A DNA stretch of 64,000 nt, from positions 1 to 64,000 of the forward strand of contig NZ_JAGGOO010000040.1 of the NCBI RefSeq assembly GCF_018614415.1. The letters run 5' to 3'. A model generated the notes under the pieces. That model made no database searches. It saw only the letters and a program-made list of their open reading frames with translations, and was not told where the DNA came from. Source of the DNA: Streptomyces sp. ISL-12. Its GTDB lineage: Bacteria > Actinomycetota > Actinomycetes > Streptomycetales > Streptomycetaceae. Each line of letters begins with the position of its first letter. Within the stretch, counting starts at the first letter, position 1. Below are positions 27,428 to 35,998 of this stretch, piece by piece. A program made the translations under genes and the position numbers.

Positions 27428-29650
27428 TCATCGCTCCCTGACCAGCGCCGCGTAGGCGCCGCCGCGCGCCACCAGTTCCTCGTGCCGCCCGCGTTCGACG
27501 ACCGTGCCCTGCGTCAGGACGACGATCTCGTCGCTGTCGCGCACCGTGCTCAGCCGGTGCGCGATCACCACGCAGGCGCAGCCCCGCCGGCGCAGGTTGT
27601 CCATCACGACCTGCTCGGTCTCCGCGTCCAGCGCACTGGTCACCTCGTCCAGGACCAGGATGCTGGGGCGGCGCACCAGGGCCCGGGCGATCTCCAGGCG
27701 CTGGCGCTGCCCGCCGGAGAAGTTCCGGCCGTCCTGCTCGACCCGGCTGCGGATACCGCCCGGCCGGCGCATCACGACGTCGTACAGCGCCGCGTCCTTC
27801 AGCGCCTCCACCACCGCGTCGTCGGGCACGGACGGGTCCCACAGCGCCACGTTGTCCCGGACGGTGCCCTCGAAGAGGAACACCTCCTGGTCGACGAAGG
27901 AGACGGAGGCCGCCAGCGCCCCGCGCGGAATGTCCTCCAGGCGCTGCCCGTCGATGCGGATCACGCCGTCCCACGGGGCGTACAGCCCCGAGATCAGCCG
28001 GGACACCGTGGACTTGCCGCTGCCCGAGCCGCCGACCAGCGCCACCTGCTGCCCCGGGCCGACGGTCAGGTCGAAGCCGGCGAGCAGCGGCTTGTCGAGG
28101 GGGTTGTAGCCGAAGGAGACGTTCTCCAGCTCGATGTGACCGCGCAGGCGGCGCGTCGACTCGTCCGCGCCGGGCCGGCCGTAGAGCGGATCGGCGTCGA
28201 AGTTCTCCACGTCCTTCAGCCGGGCCACGTCGGCCGCGAAGTCCTGGATGCGGCCGGCGACGCCGTTGAGCCGGGTCAGCGGCGCGGTGAAGCGGGTGAC
28301 CAGCGCCTGGAAGGCGACCAGCAGACCGACCGAGATGTGGCCCTCCACCGCGCGCAGACCGCCGATCCACAGGATCAGCGCGCTGTTGAAGGTCGCCAGG
28401 GCCGGCGCGACCACGCCCAGCCAGGCACTGGGCACCCCGAGGCGCTGCTGCTCCTCCAGCGTGGTGGCGTGCTGCCCGGCCCACTTGCGGAAGTAGCCGT
28501 CCTCGCCACCGGTCGCCTTCATCGTCTCGATGAGCTGCAGACCGGTGTACGCCGTGTTGGTCAGCCGTGCCGAGTCCGCGCGCAGCTTCGCCGTGCGGGT
28601 CGCCCGCAGTTTGACCACGACCCGCATCGCCACGATGTTCAGCAGCGCCACCCCGATGCCGACGAAGGTGAGCTGGGGGTCGTAGGTGTACAGCAGCAGC
28701 GCGTAGAGGACGACGACCACCGCGTCCACGCCGGCCGCCGCGAGGTCCCGGGAGAGGGTCTCGGCCACCGCGTCGTTGGACTGCAGCCGCTGCACCAGGT
28801 CGGCCGGGCTGCGCTGCGCGAAGAACGTCACCGGCAGCCGCAGCAGGTGCCGCAGGAAGCGGGCGCTGGAGAGGGTGGAGGAGATCAGCCGGCCGCGCAG
28901 CAGGTTCCCCTGCTGCAGCCAGGTCAGCACCAGGGTGAGCAGCACGCACGCCGCCATGGAGGCGAACAGCACGCCCAGCAGCGAGGTCTGCCCGCCGATC
29001 AGGAACATGTCGATGTAGGTACGGCTGAGCGCGGGTACCGCCGCGCCGACCAGCACCAGCAGCAGGCTCGCCAGCACCGCCGCCGGCAGGGTGCCGGCGG
29101 TGCCGCGCAGCCGGGCCGGCATCGCGCCGAGCACGCCGGGCTTGCGTCCGCCCGTGCTGAAGCCGGGGCCGGGCTCCATGGTCAGGACCACGCCGGTGAA
29201 GGAGCCGTCGAACTCCTCCAGGGTGACGAACCGGCGTCCCTTGCCGGGATCGTTGACGAAGACGCCCCGGCGGCCGAAGCGGCGGCCCATGCCGTCGTAG
29301 ACGACGTAGTGGTTGAACTCCCAGAACAGCACCGCCGGGGCCGCGACCTCGGCGAGGGCGGCCAGGTCCATCTGCATGCCCTTGGCGGTCAGGCCGTAAC
29401 CGCGCGCCGCCTTCAGGAGGTTGCTGGCGCGCGAGCCGTCGCGGGAGACGCCGCAGGCGATGCGCAGCTCCTCCAGCGGGACGTGCCGGCCGTAGTGACC
29501 GAGGACCATCGCGAGCGAGGCGGCGCCGCACTCCACGGCCTCCATCTGGAGCACCGTGGGCGTACGGACCGTCTTCGTCCGGCTCCTGGGCACCTTGCGT
29601 TCCGGCGGGGCGGCGCGGCGGCGGCCCCGGCGTTCGGTCGTGGCGCTCAT
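27428..29650 (-). CDS. C39 peptidase-ABC transporter (NHLM/NHLP type)
   Basis: A 740-residue protein combining leader cleavage and export. The N-terminal C39 papain-like domain carries Cys41 (VECGAASLAM), His114 (EFNHYVVYD) and Asp near 134 (NDPGKG). A six-helix exporter domain (about 180-470) and an ATPase domain (about 505-740: GGSGSGKSTV, FSGGQRQRLEI, ILVLDEVTSALD) follow. The peptidase should cut after the Gly-Gly of the precursor encoded upstream. Start ATG 29650 overlaps the adaptor stop by 4 nt; the much longer frame upstream overlaps the adaptor gene and is spurious. Confidence 0.93.
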   Translation of the reverse strand: MSATTERRGRRRAAPPERKVPRSRTKTVRTPTVLQMEAVECGAASLAMVLGHYGRHVPLEELRIACGVSRDGSRASNLLKAARGYGLTAKGMQMDLAALAEVAAPAVLFWEFNHYVVYDGMGRRFGRRGVFVNDPGKGRRFVTLEEFDGSFTGVVLTMEPGPGFSTGGRKPGVLGAMPARLRGTAGTLPAAVLASLLLVLVGAAVPALSRTYIDMFLIGGQTSLLGVLFASMAACVLLTLVLTWLQQGNLLRGRLISSTLSSARFLRHLLRLPVTFFAQRSPADLVQRLQSNDAVAETLSRDLAAAGVDAVVVVLYALLLYTYDPQLTFVGIGVALLNIVAMRVVVKLRATRTAKLRADSARLTNTAYTGLQLIETMKATGGEDGYFRKWAGQHATTLEEQQRLGVPSAWLGVVAPALATFNSALILWIGGLRAVEGHISVGLLVAFQALVTRFTAPLTRLNGVAGRIQDFAADVARLKDVENFDADPLYGRPGADESTRRLRGHIELENVSFGYNPLDKPLLAGFDLTVGPGQQVALVGGSGSGKSTVSRLISGLYAPWDGVIRIDGQRLEDIPRGALAASVSFVDQEVFLFEGTVRDNVALWDPSVPDDAVVEALKDAALYDVVMRRPGGIRSRVEQDGRNFSGGQRQRLEIARALVRRPSILVLDEVTSALDAETEQVVMDNLRRRGCACVVIAHRLSTVRDSDEIVVLTQGTVVERGRHEELVARGGAYAALVRER

Positions 29651-30453
29651 GGCAGCAGCCAGTCGACGGGGTGCTGGTCGGCCAGCCGCACCGAACCGGT
29701 GGCCATGGTCATCGAGGACAGGCCGAACGGCGGCCCCTCGGCGGACGACCAGGCGTAACCGCTCTTCGTCGCCGCGGACGTGTCGAGGCTGACGGTGACG
29801 GCGACCGGCCTGCCGTCCTTGGTGAACTGCTCGCCGAGCTGGCTGTCGCCGAGGAAGGCGGCGATCTGCGACGCGGACTGGGCGGCCCGGTCCACGGACG
29901 TCACATGGCCGCGCAGCACGCCGTACTCCTGGGTCGGCACCGACTGCACGGTCAGGTCGACGGCGGCGTGCGCGGGGATGGCGGCGGCGCTCTCGGCGGG
30001 CACGTACACCGTGGCGTAGAGAGGGTCGTCGGCGTGCGCGACCTTCTCCACGGCGGCCACGTCGGCGCCGGTCCGGATGATCTGGCCGACAGTGGCGGCG
30101 AGCGCGCTGACCCGGCCCGCCTCGACGGCGCGCACGACGGTCTCGCCCTCGGCGGTACGGACCTTGAGGACGGGCGCGTCGGCGCCCAGCCGCTGCCCCT
30201 GCTTCGCCACGACGGCGGTGACCTGCCCGGCGACCGGGCTCTGGAGCAGATAACTGCCCTGGTTGTGCGTGAGGACGGCCGGCGCGTCGACCGTGGAGGC
30301 CACCGAGCCGGTCACGGCCCACACGGAGGCGGCCGCCATCGCGAGCACGGTGACGGACAGCACCAGCCAGCCCTGGGGACGGGCGAAGCGCACGGGGAGG
30401 TCGAGTTCCTCCGGTGACTGGAGCTTGGCGAGGGCCTGTTGGCGGAACTGCAC
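29647..30453 (-). CDS. HlyD-like NHLM secretion adaptor
   Basis: A 268-residue membrane-fusion-type protein. A short cytoplasmic N-terminus (QQALAKLQSPEELD) precedes one TM helix (about 27-49) and a biotinyl-lipoyl-like barrel (LLQSPVAGQVTAVVAKQGQRLG, about 68-90). A second half (VYVPAESAAAIPAHAAVDL) completes the barrel. The QALxxLxSPEELD start is typical of NHLM secretion proteins. In a Gram-positive it would couple the ABC pair to export across the wall rather than to an outer-membrane channel. GTG start; no obvious ribosome site. It overlaps the peptidase-ABC gene by ATGA. Confidence 0.9.
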   Translation of the reverse strand: MQFRQQALAKLQSPEELDLPVRFARPQGWLVLSVTVLAMAAASVWAVTGSVASTVDAPAVLTHNQGSYLLQSPVAGQVTAVVAKQGQRLGADAPVLKVRTAEGETVVRAVEAGRVSALAATVGQIIRTGADVAAVEKVAHADDPLYATVYVPAESAAAIPAHAAVDLTVQSVPTQEYGVLRGHVTSVDRAAQSASQIAAFLGDSQLGEQFTKDGRPVAVTVSLDTSAATKSGYAWSSAEGPPFGLSSMTMATGSVRLADQHPVDWLLP

Positions 30454-30522
30454 GGGAGATGTCCAGGTGTCCGGTTTCCGGGTTTCCCGGGGGAGGGCTT
30501 CCGGGGGAGGGGACGCCGAAAA

Positions 30523-30552
30523 GTCCCGGAGCCGGGGATGCGGCTCCGGGAC
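30523..30552 (-). terminator. Hairpin between precursor gene and export genes
   Basis: An 11-bp perfect stem (30523-30533 with 30542-30552, GTCCCGGAGCC and its complement) with an 8-nt loop lies 21 nt after the precursor stop and 69 nt before the adaptor start. It probably acts as a partial terminator or mRNA-stabilising stem, so that precursor transcript exceeds transporter transcript. Confidence 0.7.
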
Positions 30553-30572
30553 TCAGCGGCACGTGGGTGCGG

Positions 30573-30788
30573 TCAGAGACCGGCGACCAGGCCGGTGACC
30601 GGGGCGGTGTTCAGACCCGTGACACCCTCGACCGTGCCGACGACCGTGCCGACCACGCCGGAGACCGGGGCGATGCCGTCCACGGCACCGGTGACGGTGC
30701 CCAGGGCGTTCACGCTCAGGCCGCCGGAGACGTTGTCCAGCTCGGCGTCCGAGATCTCGACGGTCTCGACCTGGGGGGTGGAGTTCAT
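30573..30788 (-). CDS. Double-glycine precursor peptide, cysteine-free glycine-zipper core
   Basis: A 71-residue peptide. Residues 1-23 form an acidic leader with the classical ELDNVSGG end (ISDAELDNVSGG), the recognition pattern for C39 peptidases. The 48-residue core (24-71) has no Cys and few Ser, and is rich in Gly, Val and Thr. Glycines at 30-34-38, 47-51-55 and 66-70 give repeated GxxxG spacing. It is often annotated as a type A2 lantipeptide, but without Cys no lanthionine can form. It lies first in an operon with adaptor and two ABC genes. GAAGGGAAG is the ribosome site. A secreted membrane-active or self-assembling peptide is inferred. Confidence 0.85.
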   Translation of the reverse strand: MNSTPQVETVEISDAELDNVSGGLSVNALGTVTGAVDGIAPVSGVVGTVVGTVEGVTGLNTAPVTGLVAGL

Positions 30789-31331
30789 GATGGAACTTCC
30801 CTTCGTATAGCCATTTCACAAGGGGGGAGCGGCCCCCTCTGGGGACAGATGACGGCCGCGACCACGGGCGCCGGGCGCTTGGGTCCGGAGCCCTGCGCGG
30901 CCCCCGTGGTGCGATGGATCAAAGCACGCCGCCCCTCTGCGCTTCCACTCAATCACCCGTCCCACCAGGCAACTTGCGTCACACACGGGGTCAACCGTGC
31001 AGGCGCCCGCACGCCTTCGCGGCCACTTCTTCACATGCGGCGCAGCATCGCCCCACGGGCCCCCCTTGTCCCGCCGCCGGCGAACCGGGCACTCCTCTCC
31101 AATGGCGTGCGCGGGGGCGCGCGTTTGTGCAGAACCGCCAAAGGCCGTGACCGGGGTGGGCATTCGATGTGCAGATTCCCTGGAGCGGTGGTTCCGTTCC
31201 ACGGTCCCGACGGAACGTAATTGACCGATCGCTTTCGGTGGTGGTCGGCGGATTGTGAACGGCTCGCGCGGCCCTCCCGTACCTCCTGCCAGCCAGGCGC
31301 CCCGAACCCCGTCCCCAGGAGGTCGAGAAGG
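30789..31331. other. Intergenic region between precursor peptide and protease genes
   Basis: About 540 nt without a supportable gene. It should hold divergent promoters for the peptide-export operon (minus) and the protease gene (plus). The side near the peptide gene is relatively AT-rich around 30800-30825. An inverted repeat, GTTCCGT (31191-31197) with ACGGAAC (31210-31216), lies about 115 nt before the protease start and could be an operator. Short frames here lack ribosome sites and convincing codon use. Confidence 0.5.
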
Positions 31332-32558
31332 TTGAGTCACAAGCGAATGCCGAAGCGCAAGGCCGCGCTGGCCGCGGGCGGCGTCGTCGCGCTGGGAGCC
31401 GCCGCGATCCTGCTGCCGCAGGCGGGCGCCGCGCCGAGCGGCGGACCGGACACCGCGGCGGCGCCCCGCACCCTGAAGGCGGCGGACGCCTCCGGCCTCG
31501 CGTCGCGGCTCGCCGGAACGCTCGGCGACGCCTTCGCCGGCGCGTACTACGACGCCGGCGACCAGCGGCTCGTCGTCAACGTCGTCACGGGCGACGACAA
31601 CGACGTGGTCGTGCGGGCGAAGAGCGCCGGCGCGGAGGTCCGCGAGGTCGACAACACCCTCGCCGAGCTGGCGGCCGGGGCCCGGACCCTGAAGTCCGAG
31701 GCGGCCGTCCCCGGCACCGCGTGGGCCGTCGACCCGCGCACCAACAAGATCCTGGTCACCGCCGACAGCACCGTCACCGGCGCCCGGTGGGACCAGGTCG
31801 AGTCCACCGTCCAGGAGCTGGGCACCGGCATGGCGACGCTCAGGAAGTCCGCCGGCACCTTCGAGACGTTCGCCTCGGGCGGCGACGCGATCTTCGGCGG
31901 GGGAGCGCGCTGCTCGCTCGGCTTCAACGTCACCGCCGCCGACGGGGCGCCCGCCTTCCTGACCGCCGGGCACTGCGGGGTCGCCGCCGAGCAGTGGTCC
32001 GACGCGCAGGACGGGGCGCCGGTCGCCACCGTCGAGGAGGCGGTCTTCCCCGGCGACGGCGACTTCGCGCTCGTCCGCTACGACGATCCGGGCACCGAGG
32101 CGCCGAGCGAGGTGAACGTCGGCGAGCAGACGGTCGCCATCAGCGAGGCCGCGGAGGCCACCGTCGGCGCGCAGGTCTTCCGGACGGGCAGCACGACCGG
32201 ACTGGCCGACGGACAGGTGCTCGGGCTGGACGCCACGGTGAACTACCCGGAGGGCACGGTCACCGGGCTCATCCAGACCGACGTGTGCGCCGAACCCGGG
32301 GACAGCGGCGGCCCGCTGTTCACCCAGGACGGTCTGGCGGTCGGCCTCACCTCCGGCGGCAGCGGCGACTGCACGGTGGGCGGCGAGACGTTCTTCCAGC
32401 CGGTGACGACCGCGCTGGAGGCGGTGGGGGCGACGCTCGGGGACGGTGCGGGTGCCGGGGACGGCATCGGTACGGGGGAGGAGCCCGGCGACGCGGGCAC
32501 CGGCGCCGGTGACGGCGCCGCCGCCGACGAGACCTCCGCGCCGCCCGCGACCCACTGA
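31332..32558 (+). CDS. Secreted streptogrisin-type serine protease (S1E) with propeptide
   Basis: A 408-residue chymotrypsin-like protease. A signal peptide (KRKAALAAGGVVALGAAAILLP) is followed by an alpha-lytic-type propeptide (about 50-185) and the protease domain. The triad is His214 (LTAGHCG), Asp244 (GDFALVRY) and Ser325 (GDSGGPL). A Gly/Asp/Ala-rich tail of about 40 residues follows the catalytic domain. I chose the TTG at 31332 because AGGAGG lies at the correct distance; an ATG 15 nt downstream and a long upstream frame are less likely. It is presumably autoprocessed outside the cell and acts on proteins. Confidence 0.9.
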   Translation: MSHKRMPKRKAALAAGGVVALGAAAILLPQAGAAPSGGPDTAAAPRTLKAADASGLASRLAGTLGDAFAGAYYDAGDQRLVVNVVTGDDNDVVVRAKSAGAEVREVDNTLAELAAGARTLKSEAAVPGTAWAVDPRTNKILVTADSTVTGARWDQVESTVQELGTGMATLRKSAGTFETFASGGDAIFGGGARCSLGFNVTAADGAPAFLTAGHCGVAAEQWSDAQDGAPVATVEEAVFPGDGDFALVRYDDPGTEAPSEVNVGEQTVAISEAAEATVGAQVFRTGSTTGLADGQVLGLDATVNYPEGTVTGLIQTDVCAEPGDSGGPLFTQDGLAVGLTSGGSGDCTVGGETFFQPVTTALEAVGATLGDGAGAGDGIGTGEEPGDAGTGAGDGAAADETSAPPATH

Positions 32559-32655
32559 CGTGCCGTACGCGCCGCGCCCCGACCGGCCCGTGGGGCGTCG
32601 GCGCGGTCCGCGCACAGGGGCTGCGCGGGCCCCGTACAAGCGCTGTAATGGCGGC

Positions 32656-35100
32656 GTGACCAGTGAGGGTGACGTGGAGCGCGGAGCGGGAACGGCGCGT
32701 GCCGCGCGGGCCCTCGCGGCGCTCGCCTCCGCCGCCGGTCCGGGCGACCGGCCGCGCCGCACCCTGGAACTGGCCCTCGTCTTCGCCGGCGCCTCCTTCG
32801 CCGGCCTCTACGCCCCCGGCGAGGACCCCGGCCTGCTGTGCCTGGCGGAGTCGGCCGGGGTGCCCCGGACGCTGTACGGGCTGCGCGACACGTACCCCGC
32901 GTCCGGCGGCTCCCCGGTCGCCGAGGCCCACCGCGGCGGGCGCCCGGTGTGGCTCGGCCCGGAGGAACCGGCCGGTCACGCCGCGGCCCGCCGCGCACCG
33001 TCGGGCGGCTTCCGGCTGGCGGCGCTGCCCGTGCCCGGGAACGGCGGCTGCCTCCTCGCGGTCACCGAGCGCCCGGCCGGTTTCGGCACCGGCGAGCGCG
33101 CGCACCTGGAGCTGATCGCCGGTGCCGTCGTCCGGCCCGCCCCGCCCCCGGCCGCCCCGGGTGACGCACTGCCACCGGACATGTTCTCCCTCGCCGTGGA
33201 CACCGGCCGGGCCGAGGTCGGCGACGACATCCTGGACCTGTTCGGCCTCGACCCCCGGGAGTTCGACGGCCGGATCGAGACGCTGCTCCGGCTGACCGTG
33301 CCGGAGGACCTGCCCTCCCTGATGTCGGTGGTCGAGGCCGGCCACATGTCCCTCGGCGAGCGGGAACTGGAGTTCCGCGTGCTGCGCCCCGGCGGGGCAC
33401 CGAGGTGGCTCAGACTGCGCGGACGCATGCGCCCCGGCGGCGAGGGCCGGCCCGCCCGCCTCGTCGGCACCGTCGCCGACGCCGCCACCCTCCGCTCCGA
33501 CGTCACCGACGTCGCCCGCGTCCAGCGCCTGGCCGCCGCGCTGGCCACCGCGGGCACCGTCCGCGAGGTCGGCCGGGCCGTGGTCACCGCCCTGCGCGGA
33601 CCGCTGCGCGCCGACCGCGTCGCCCTCGCCGGACTGGAGAACGACCGCCTCGTCGTCACCGTCCTCGACCCGCCCGACCCCGAGGCGTGGCCCGGGGTGT
33701 GGCGTACCGAATGGCGCTCCGAGTGGCCCGACGCCCCGCTGCGCGCCATGCCCACCCTCGCCGCGGCCCTGCGCGAGGGCCGCGCCCAGGTCTGGCCGGC
33801 CGGCACCGGCTCCCTGGAACCCGCCCTCGCCGACGTCGGCCCCGGCGGGCTCGCCGTACTGCCGCTGCCGGCCGGTGACCGCGCCGTCGGCGTCTGCCTC
33901 ATCGGCTGGGACGGCCCGCACGACGTCGGCCCCGACGAACGCGCCCTGCTCACCGCCTGCGCCGGCCTCGCCGGCCAGGCCCTGACCCGGGCCCACGCCT
34001 TCGACGCCGAGCACGAACTCGTCGGCATGCTCCAGCGCCAGCTGCTGCCCCGCCGCCTGCCGAAGCTGCCCGGCGCGGTCGCCGTCGCCCGCTACCTGCC
34101 CAGCACCGCCGGCCTCGAACTGGGCGGCGACTGGTACGACGTGATCCCGCTGCCCGACCACCACGTGGCCCTCGTCATCGGCGACGTCCAGGGCCACAGC
34201 GCCGGCGCCGCCACCCTCATGGGCCAGATGCGCACCGCCCTGCGCGCCTACGCCGTCGAGGGCCACCCACCCGACGTGGTGGTCGCCCGCGCCAACCGGC
34301 TGCTGGCCGAGATGGAGACCGACCTCTTCGCCACCTGCGCCTACGTCGACCTCGACATGGAGGAGGGCGCCGCCTGGTGCGTACGGGCCGGTCACCTGCC
34401 CCCGGTACTGCGCCACCCGGACGGCCGGACCGAGATCGCCGAGGCGGAGGGCGGCCCGCCGCTCGGCGTGGTGGCCGGGGCCGACTTCCCGATGAGCCCG
34501 CTCGGCCTGAGCCCCGGCACCCTGCTCGCCCTGACCACCGACGGCCTGGTGGAGTCGGCCGACGCCGACCTCGACCAGGGCATGGACCGGCTGGCCCGCG
34601 GGCTCGCCGCGGCCGACCCCGGCCACCTCGACCTCGTCGCGGACACCCTGCTCGAAGGCGCCCGCCGCAGCGACGACGTGGCCCTGCTGCTGGTCCGCTA
34701 CGACGGGATGGCGCTGCGCCCGCTGCGCGAGAGCTGGACGGTGTGGCGGGTCCCCGAGGCGGTCCGGCACGCCCGCCGTTTCACCCGGCGCACCCTGCGC
34801 GCCTGGGACGTACCGGACACCGGCGTCGACGCGGTCCTGCTGGTCGTCTCCGAACTGGTCACCAACGCCCTGGTGCACACCGACGGACCGGTCCGCCTCG
34901 ACCTCACCCTGGTCGGCGGCCGGCTGCGCGTCGCGGTCGCCGACTCCTCGCCCCGCACCCCGGCCAGGCCCACCGGCGTCGGCTGGGAGGCCACCGGCGG
35001 GCGCGGCATCCTCCTCGTCGAGGCGGTGTCGGCGGCCTGGGGGACGCTGCCGGTCAGCGGCGGCAAACAGGTCTGGAGCGAACTCCCGGTCGGCCGGTGA
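32656..35100 (+). CDS. GAF-PAS-GAF-SpoIIE-HATPase regulator
   Basis: An 814-residue partner-switching regulator. The order is a GAF-like N-terminus (about 10-150), a PAS domain (about 175-275, ILDLFGLDPREFDGRIETLLRL), a second GAF (about 285-440), SpoIIE phosphatase (about 450-675, GGDWYDVIPL and VIGDVQGHS), and a GHKL ATPase (about 690-814, SELVTNALVHT and GGRGILLVEA). It is a paralogue of the protein encoded near 9-11 kb. TGTAAT at 32644-32649 is 6 nt before the GTG and no ribosome site is seen, suggesting a leaderless mRNA. Confidence 0.9.
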   Translation: MTSEGDVERGAGTARAARALAALASAAGPGDRPRRTLELALVFAGASFAGLYAPGEDPGLLCLAESAGVPRTLYGLRDTYPASGGSPVAEAHRGGRPVWLGPEEPAGHAAARRAPSGGFRLAALPVPGNGGCLLAVTERPAGFGTGERAHLELIAGAVVRPAPPPAAPGDALPPDMFSLAVDTGRAEVGDDILDLFGLDPREFDGRIETLLRLTVPEDLPSLMSVVEAGHMSLGERELEFRVLRPGGAPRWLRLRGRMRPGGEGRPARLVGTVADAATLRSDVTDVARVQRLAAALATAGTVREVGRAVVTALRGPLRADRVALAGLENDRLVVTVLDPPDPEAWPGVWRTEWRSEWPDAPLRAMPTLAAALREGRAQVWPAGTGSLEPALADVGPGGLAVLPLPAGDRAVGVCLIGWDGPHDVGPDERALLTACAGLAGQALTRAHAFDAEHELVGMLQRQLLPRRLPKLPGAVAVARYLPSTAGLELGGDWYDVIPLPDHHVALVIGDVQGHSAGAATLMGQMRTALRAYAVEGHPPDVVVARANRLLAEMETDLFATCAYVDLDMEEGAAWCVRAGHLPPVLRHPDGRTEIAEAEGGPPLGVVAGADFPMSPLGLSPGTLLALTTDGLVESADADLDQGMDRLARGLAAADPGHLDLVADTLLEGARRSDDVALLLVRYDGMALRPLRESWTVWRVPEAVRHARRFTRRTLRAWDVPDTGVDAVLLVVSELVTNALVHTDGPVRLDLTLVGGRLRVAVADSSPRTPARPTGVGWEATGGRGILLVEAVSAAWGTLPVSGGKQVWSELPVGR

Positions 35101-35167
35101 CGGCGCCCGCCATCGGGTTACCCGGCACCCGACCGCACGTACGCGCAATGAAGAAGAGGCAGCAGTC

Positions 35168-35587
35168 ATGACCCAGTACGTCCGCGACATCATGACCGGC
35201 GACCCGGTGACCGTCGAACCGCAGACCTCGGTGACCGCGGTGGCCCGCATCATGCGCGACCAGAACCTCGGCGCCGTCCTGGTCACCGACGGCGACGACC
35301 TGCGCGGCCTGGTCACCGACCGTGACCTGGTGATCCGTACCCTCGCAGAGGGCGGCGACCCGGAACAGACCACGGTGGCCGGCGCGTGCAGTGACGACCT
35401 GGTGACCGTCCGCCCCGACGAGGAACTGGACCACGCGGTGGAGGTGATGCGCGAGCACGCCGTACGCCGCGTCCCGGTGGTCGACGAGGGACACCCCGTC
35501 GGCATCGTCTCGCTCGGCGACCTGGCCATGGAACGCGACCCGGAGTCGGCGCTGGGCGACATCAGCGTGGCCCGGCCCAACACCTGA
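35168..35587 (+). CDS. CBS-domain pair protein
   Basis: A 139-residue protein made of two CBS motifs (about 5-60, VRDIMTGDPVTVEP, and about 72-127, DDLVTVRPDEELDHAVEVM). Such pairs form a Bateman module that binds adenine nucleotides or SAM. No catalytic domain is attached, so it is a free-standing sensor of a kind common in actinomycete stress genes. It starts 67 nt after the SpoIIE/ATPase gene and may be cotranscribed. AAGAGGCAG precedes the ATG. Confidence 0.9.
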   Translation: MTQYVRDIMTGDPVTVEPQTSVTAVARIMRDQNLGAVLVTDGDDLRGLVTDRDLVIRTLAEGGDPEQTTVAGACSDDLVTVRPDEELDHAVEVMREHAVRRVPVVDEGHPVGIVSLGDLAMERDPESALGDISVARPNT

Positions 35588-35657
35588 GCGGGTTCGGCCG
35601 TCCCGGAGCCCGGGAACCCGGCCGGGGTCCCGGAGAGCAGAAGGAAGTGGATGTTCC

Positions 35658-35843
35658 GTGGTAACGGAGACCTGTGAGAAGCCCGCCGACCGGCACCCGG
35701 CCACCGGCTGGTCCGAGGCCCGCCGCCGGCGCGGCCCGGACACGGTGCGCACCTGGGTGCCCGCCGTCGAGGACCCCGGCGCCCCGCGGGCGACGCCGCC
35801 GGGCCGGGAACCGGAACCGCACATCGTCCGGGGCGAGGACTGA
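35658..35843 (+). CDS. Small hypothetical protein
   Basis: A 61-residue hydrophilic protein rich in Pro, Arg and Glu. The GTG is preceded by AAGGAAG at a slightly long distance. No domain or signal is visible. It follows the CBS gene by 70 nt, and a strong hairpin lies 47 nt downstream, consistent with the end of a transcription unit. It may not be expressed. Confidence 0.4.
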   Translation: MVTETCEKPADRHPATGWSEARRRRGPDTVRTWVPAVEDPGAPRATPPGREPEPHIVRGED

Positions 35844-35890
35844 CGCCCGGACCGACCCGCGCGGCGACGACGGCTGAACGACACGACGAG

Positions 35891-35920
35891 GGCGCGGCGA
35901 CCTGACCCGGTCGCCGCGCC
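35891..35920 (+). terminator. Intrinsic terminator before the rhamnose locus
   Basis: A perfect 12-bp GC stem (GGCGCGGCGACC with its complement) closes a 6-nt loop and is followed by a short TTC. It separates the CBS/small-protein unit from rmlA. Confidence 0.8.
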
Positions 35921-35998
35921 TTCGCCGGCACGGCTTCGCCATCACCAGGTCGATCAACTAACGTTCCGTTCACCCGGATCGACAGTAGGGTGAACCAG

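Noticed and set aside
23134..27441. 1435-residue open frame on the plus strand
   Set aside because: Antisense to the Ppx and ABC transporter genes, which have clear motifs; composition is dominated by His, Arg and Gln as expected for a shadow.
30573..30788. Lanthipeptide precursor
   Set aside because: The core has no cysteine and no LanM/LanBC-type gene is nearby, so lanthionine formation is impossible.
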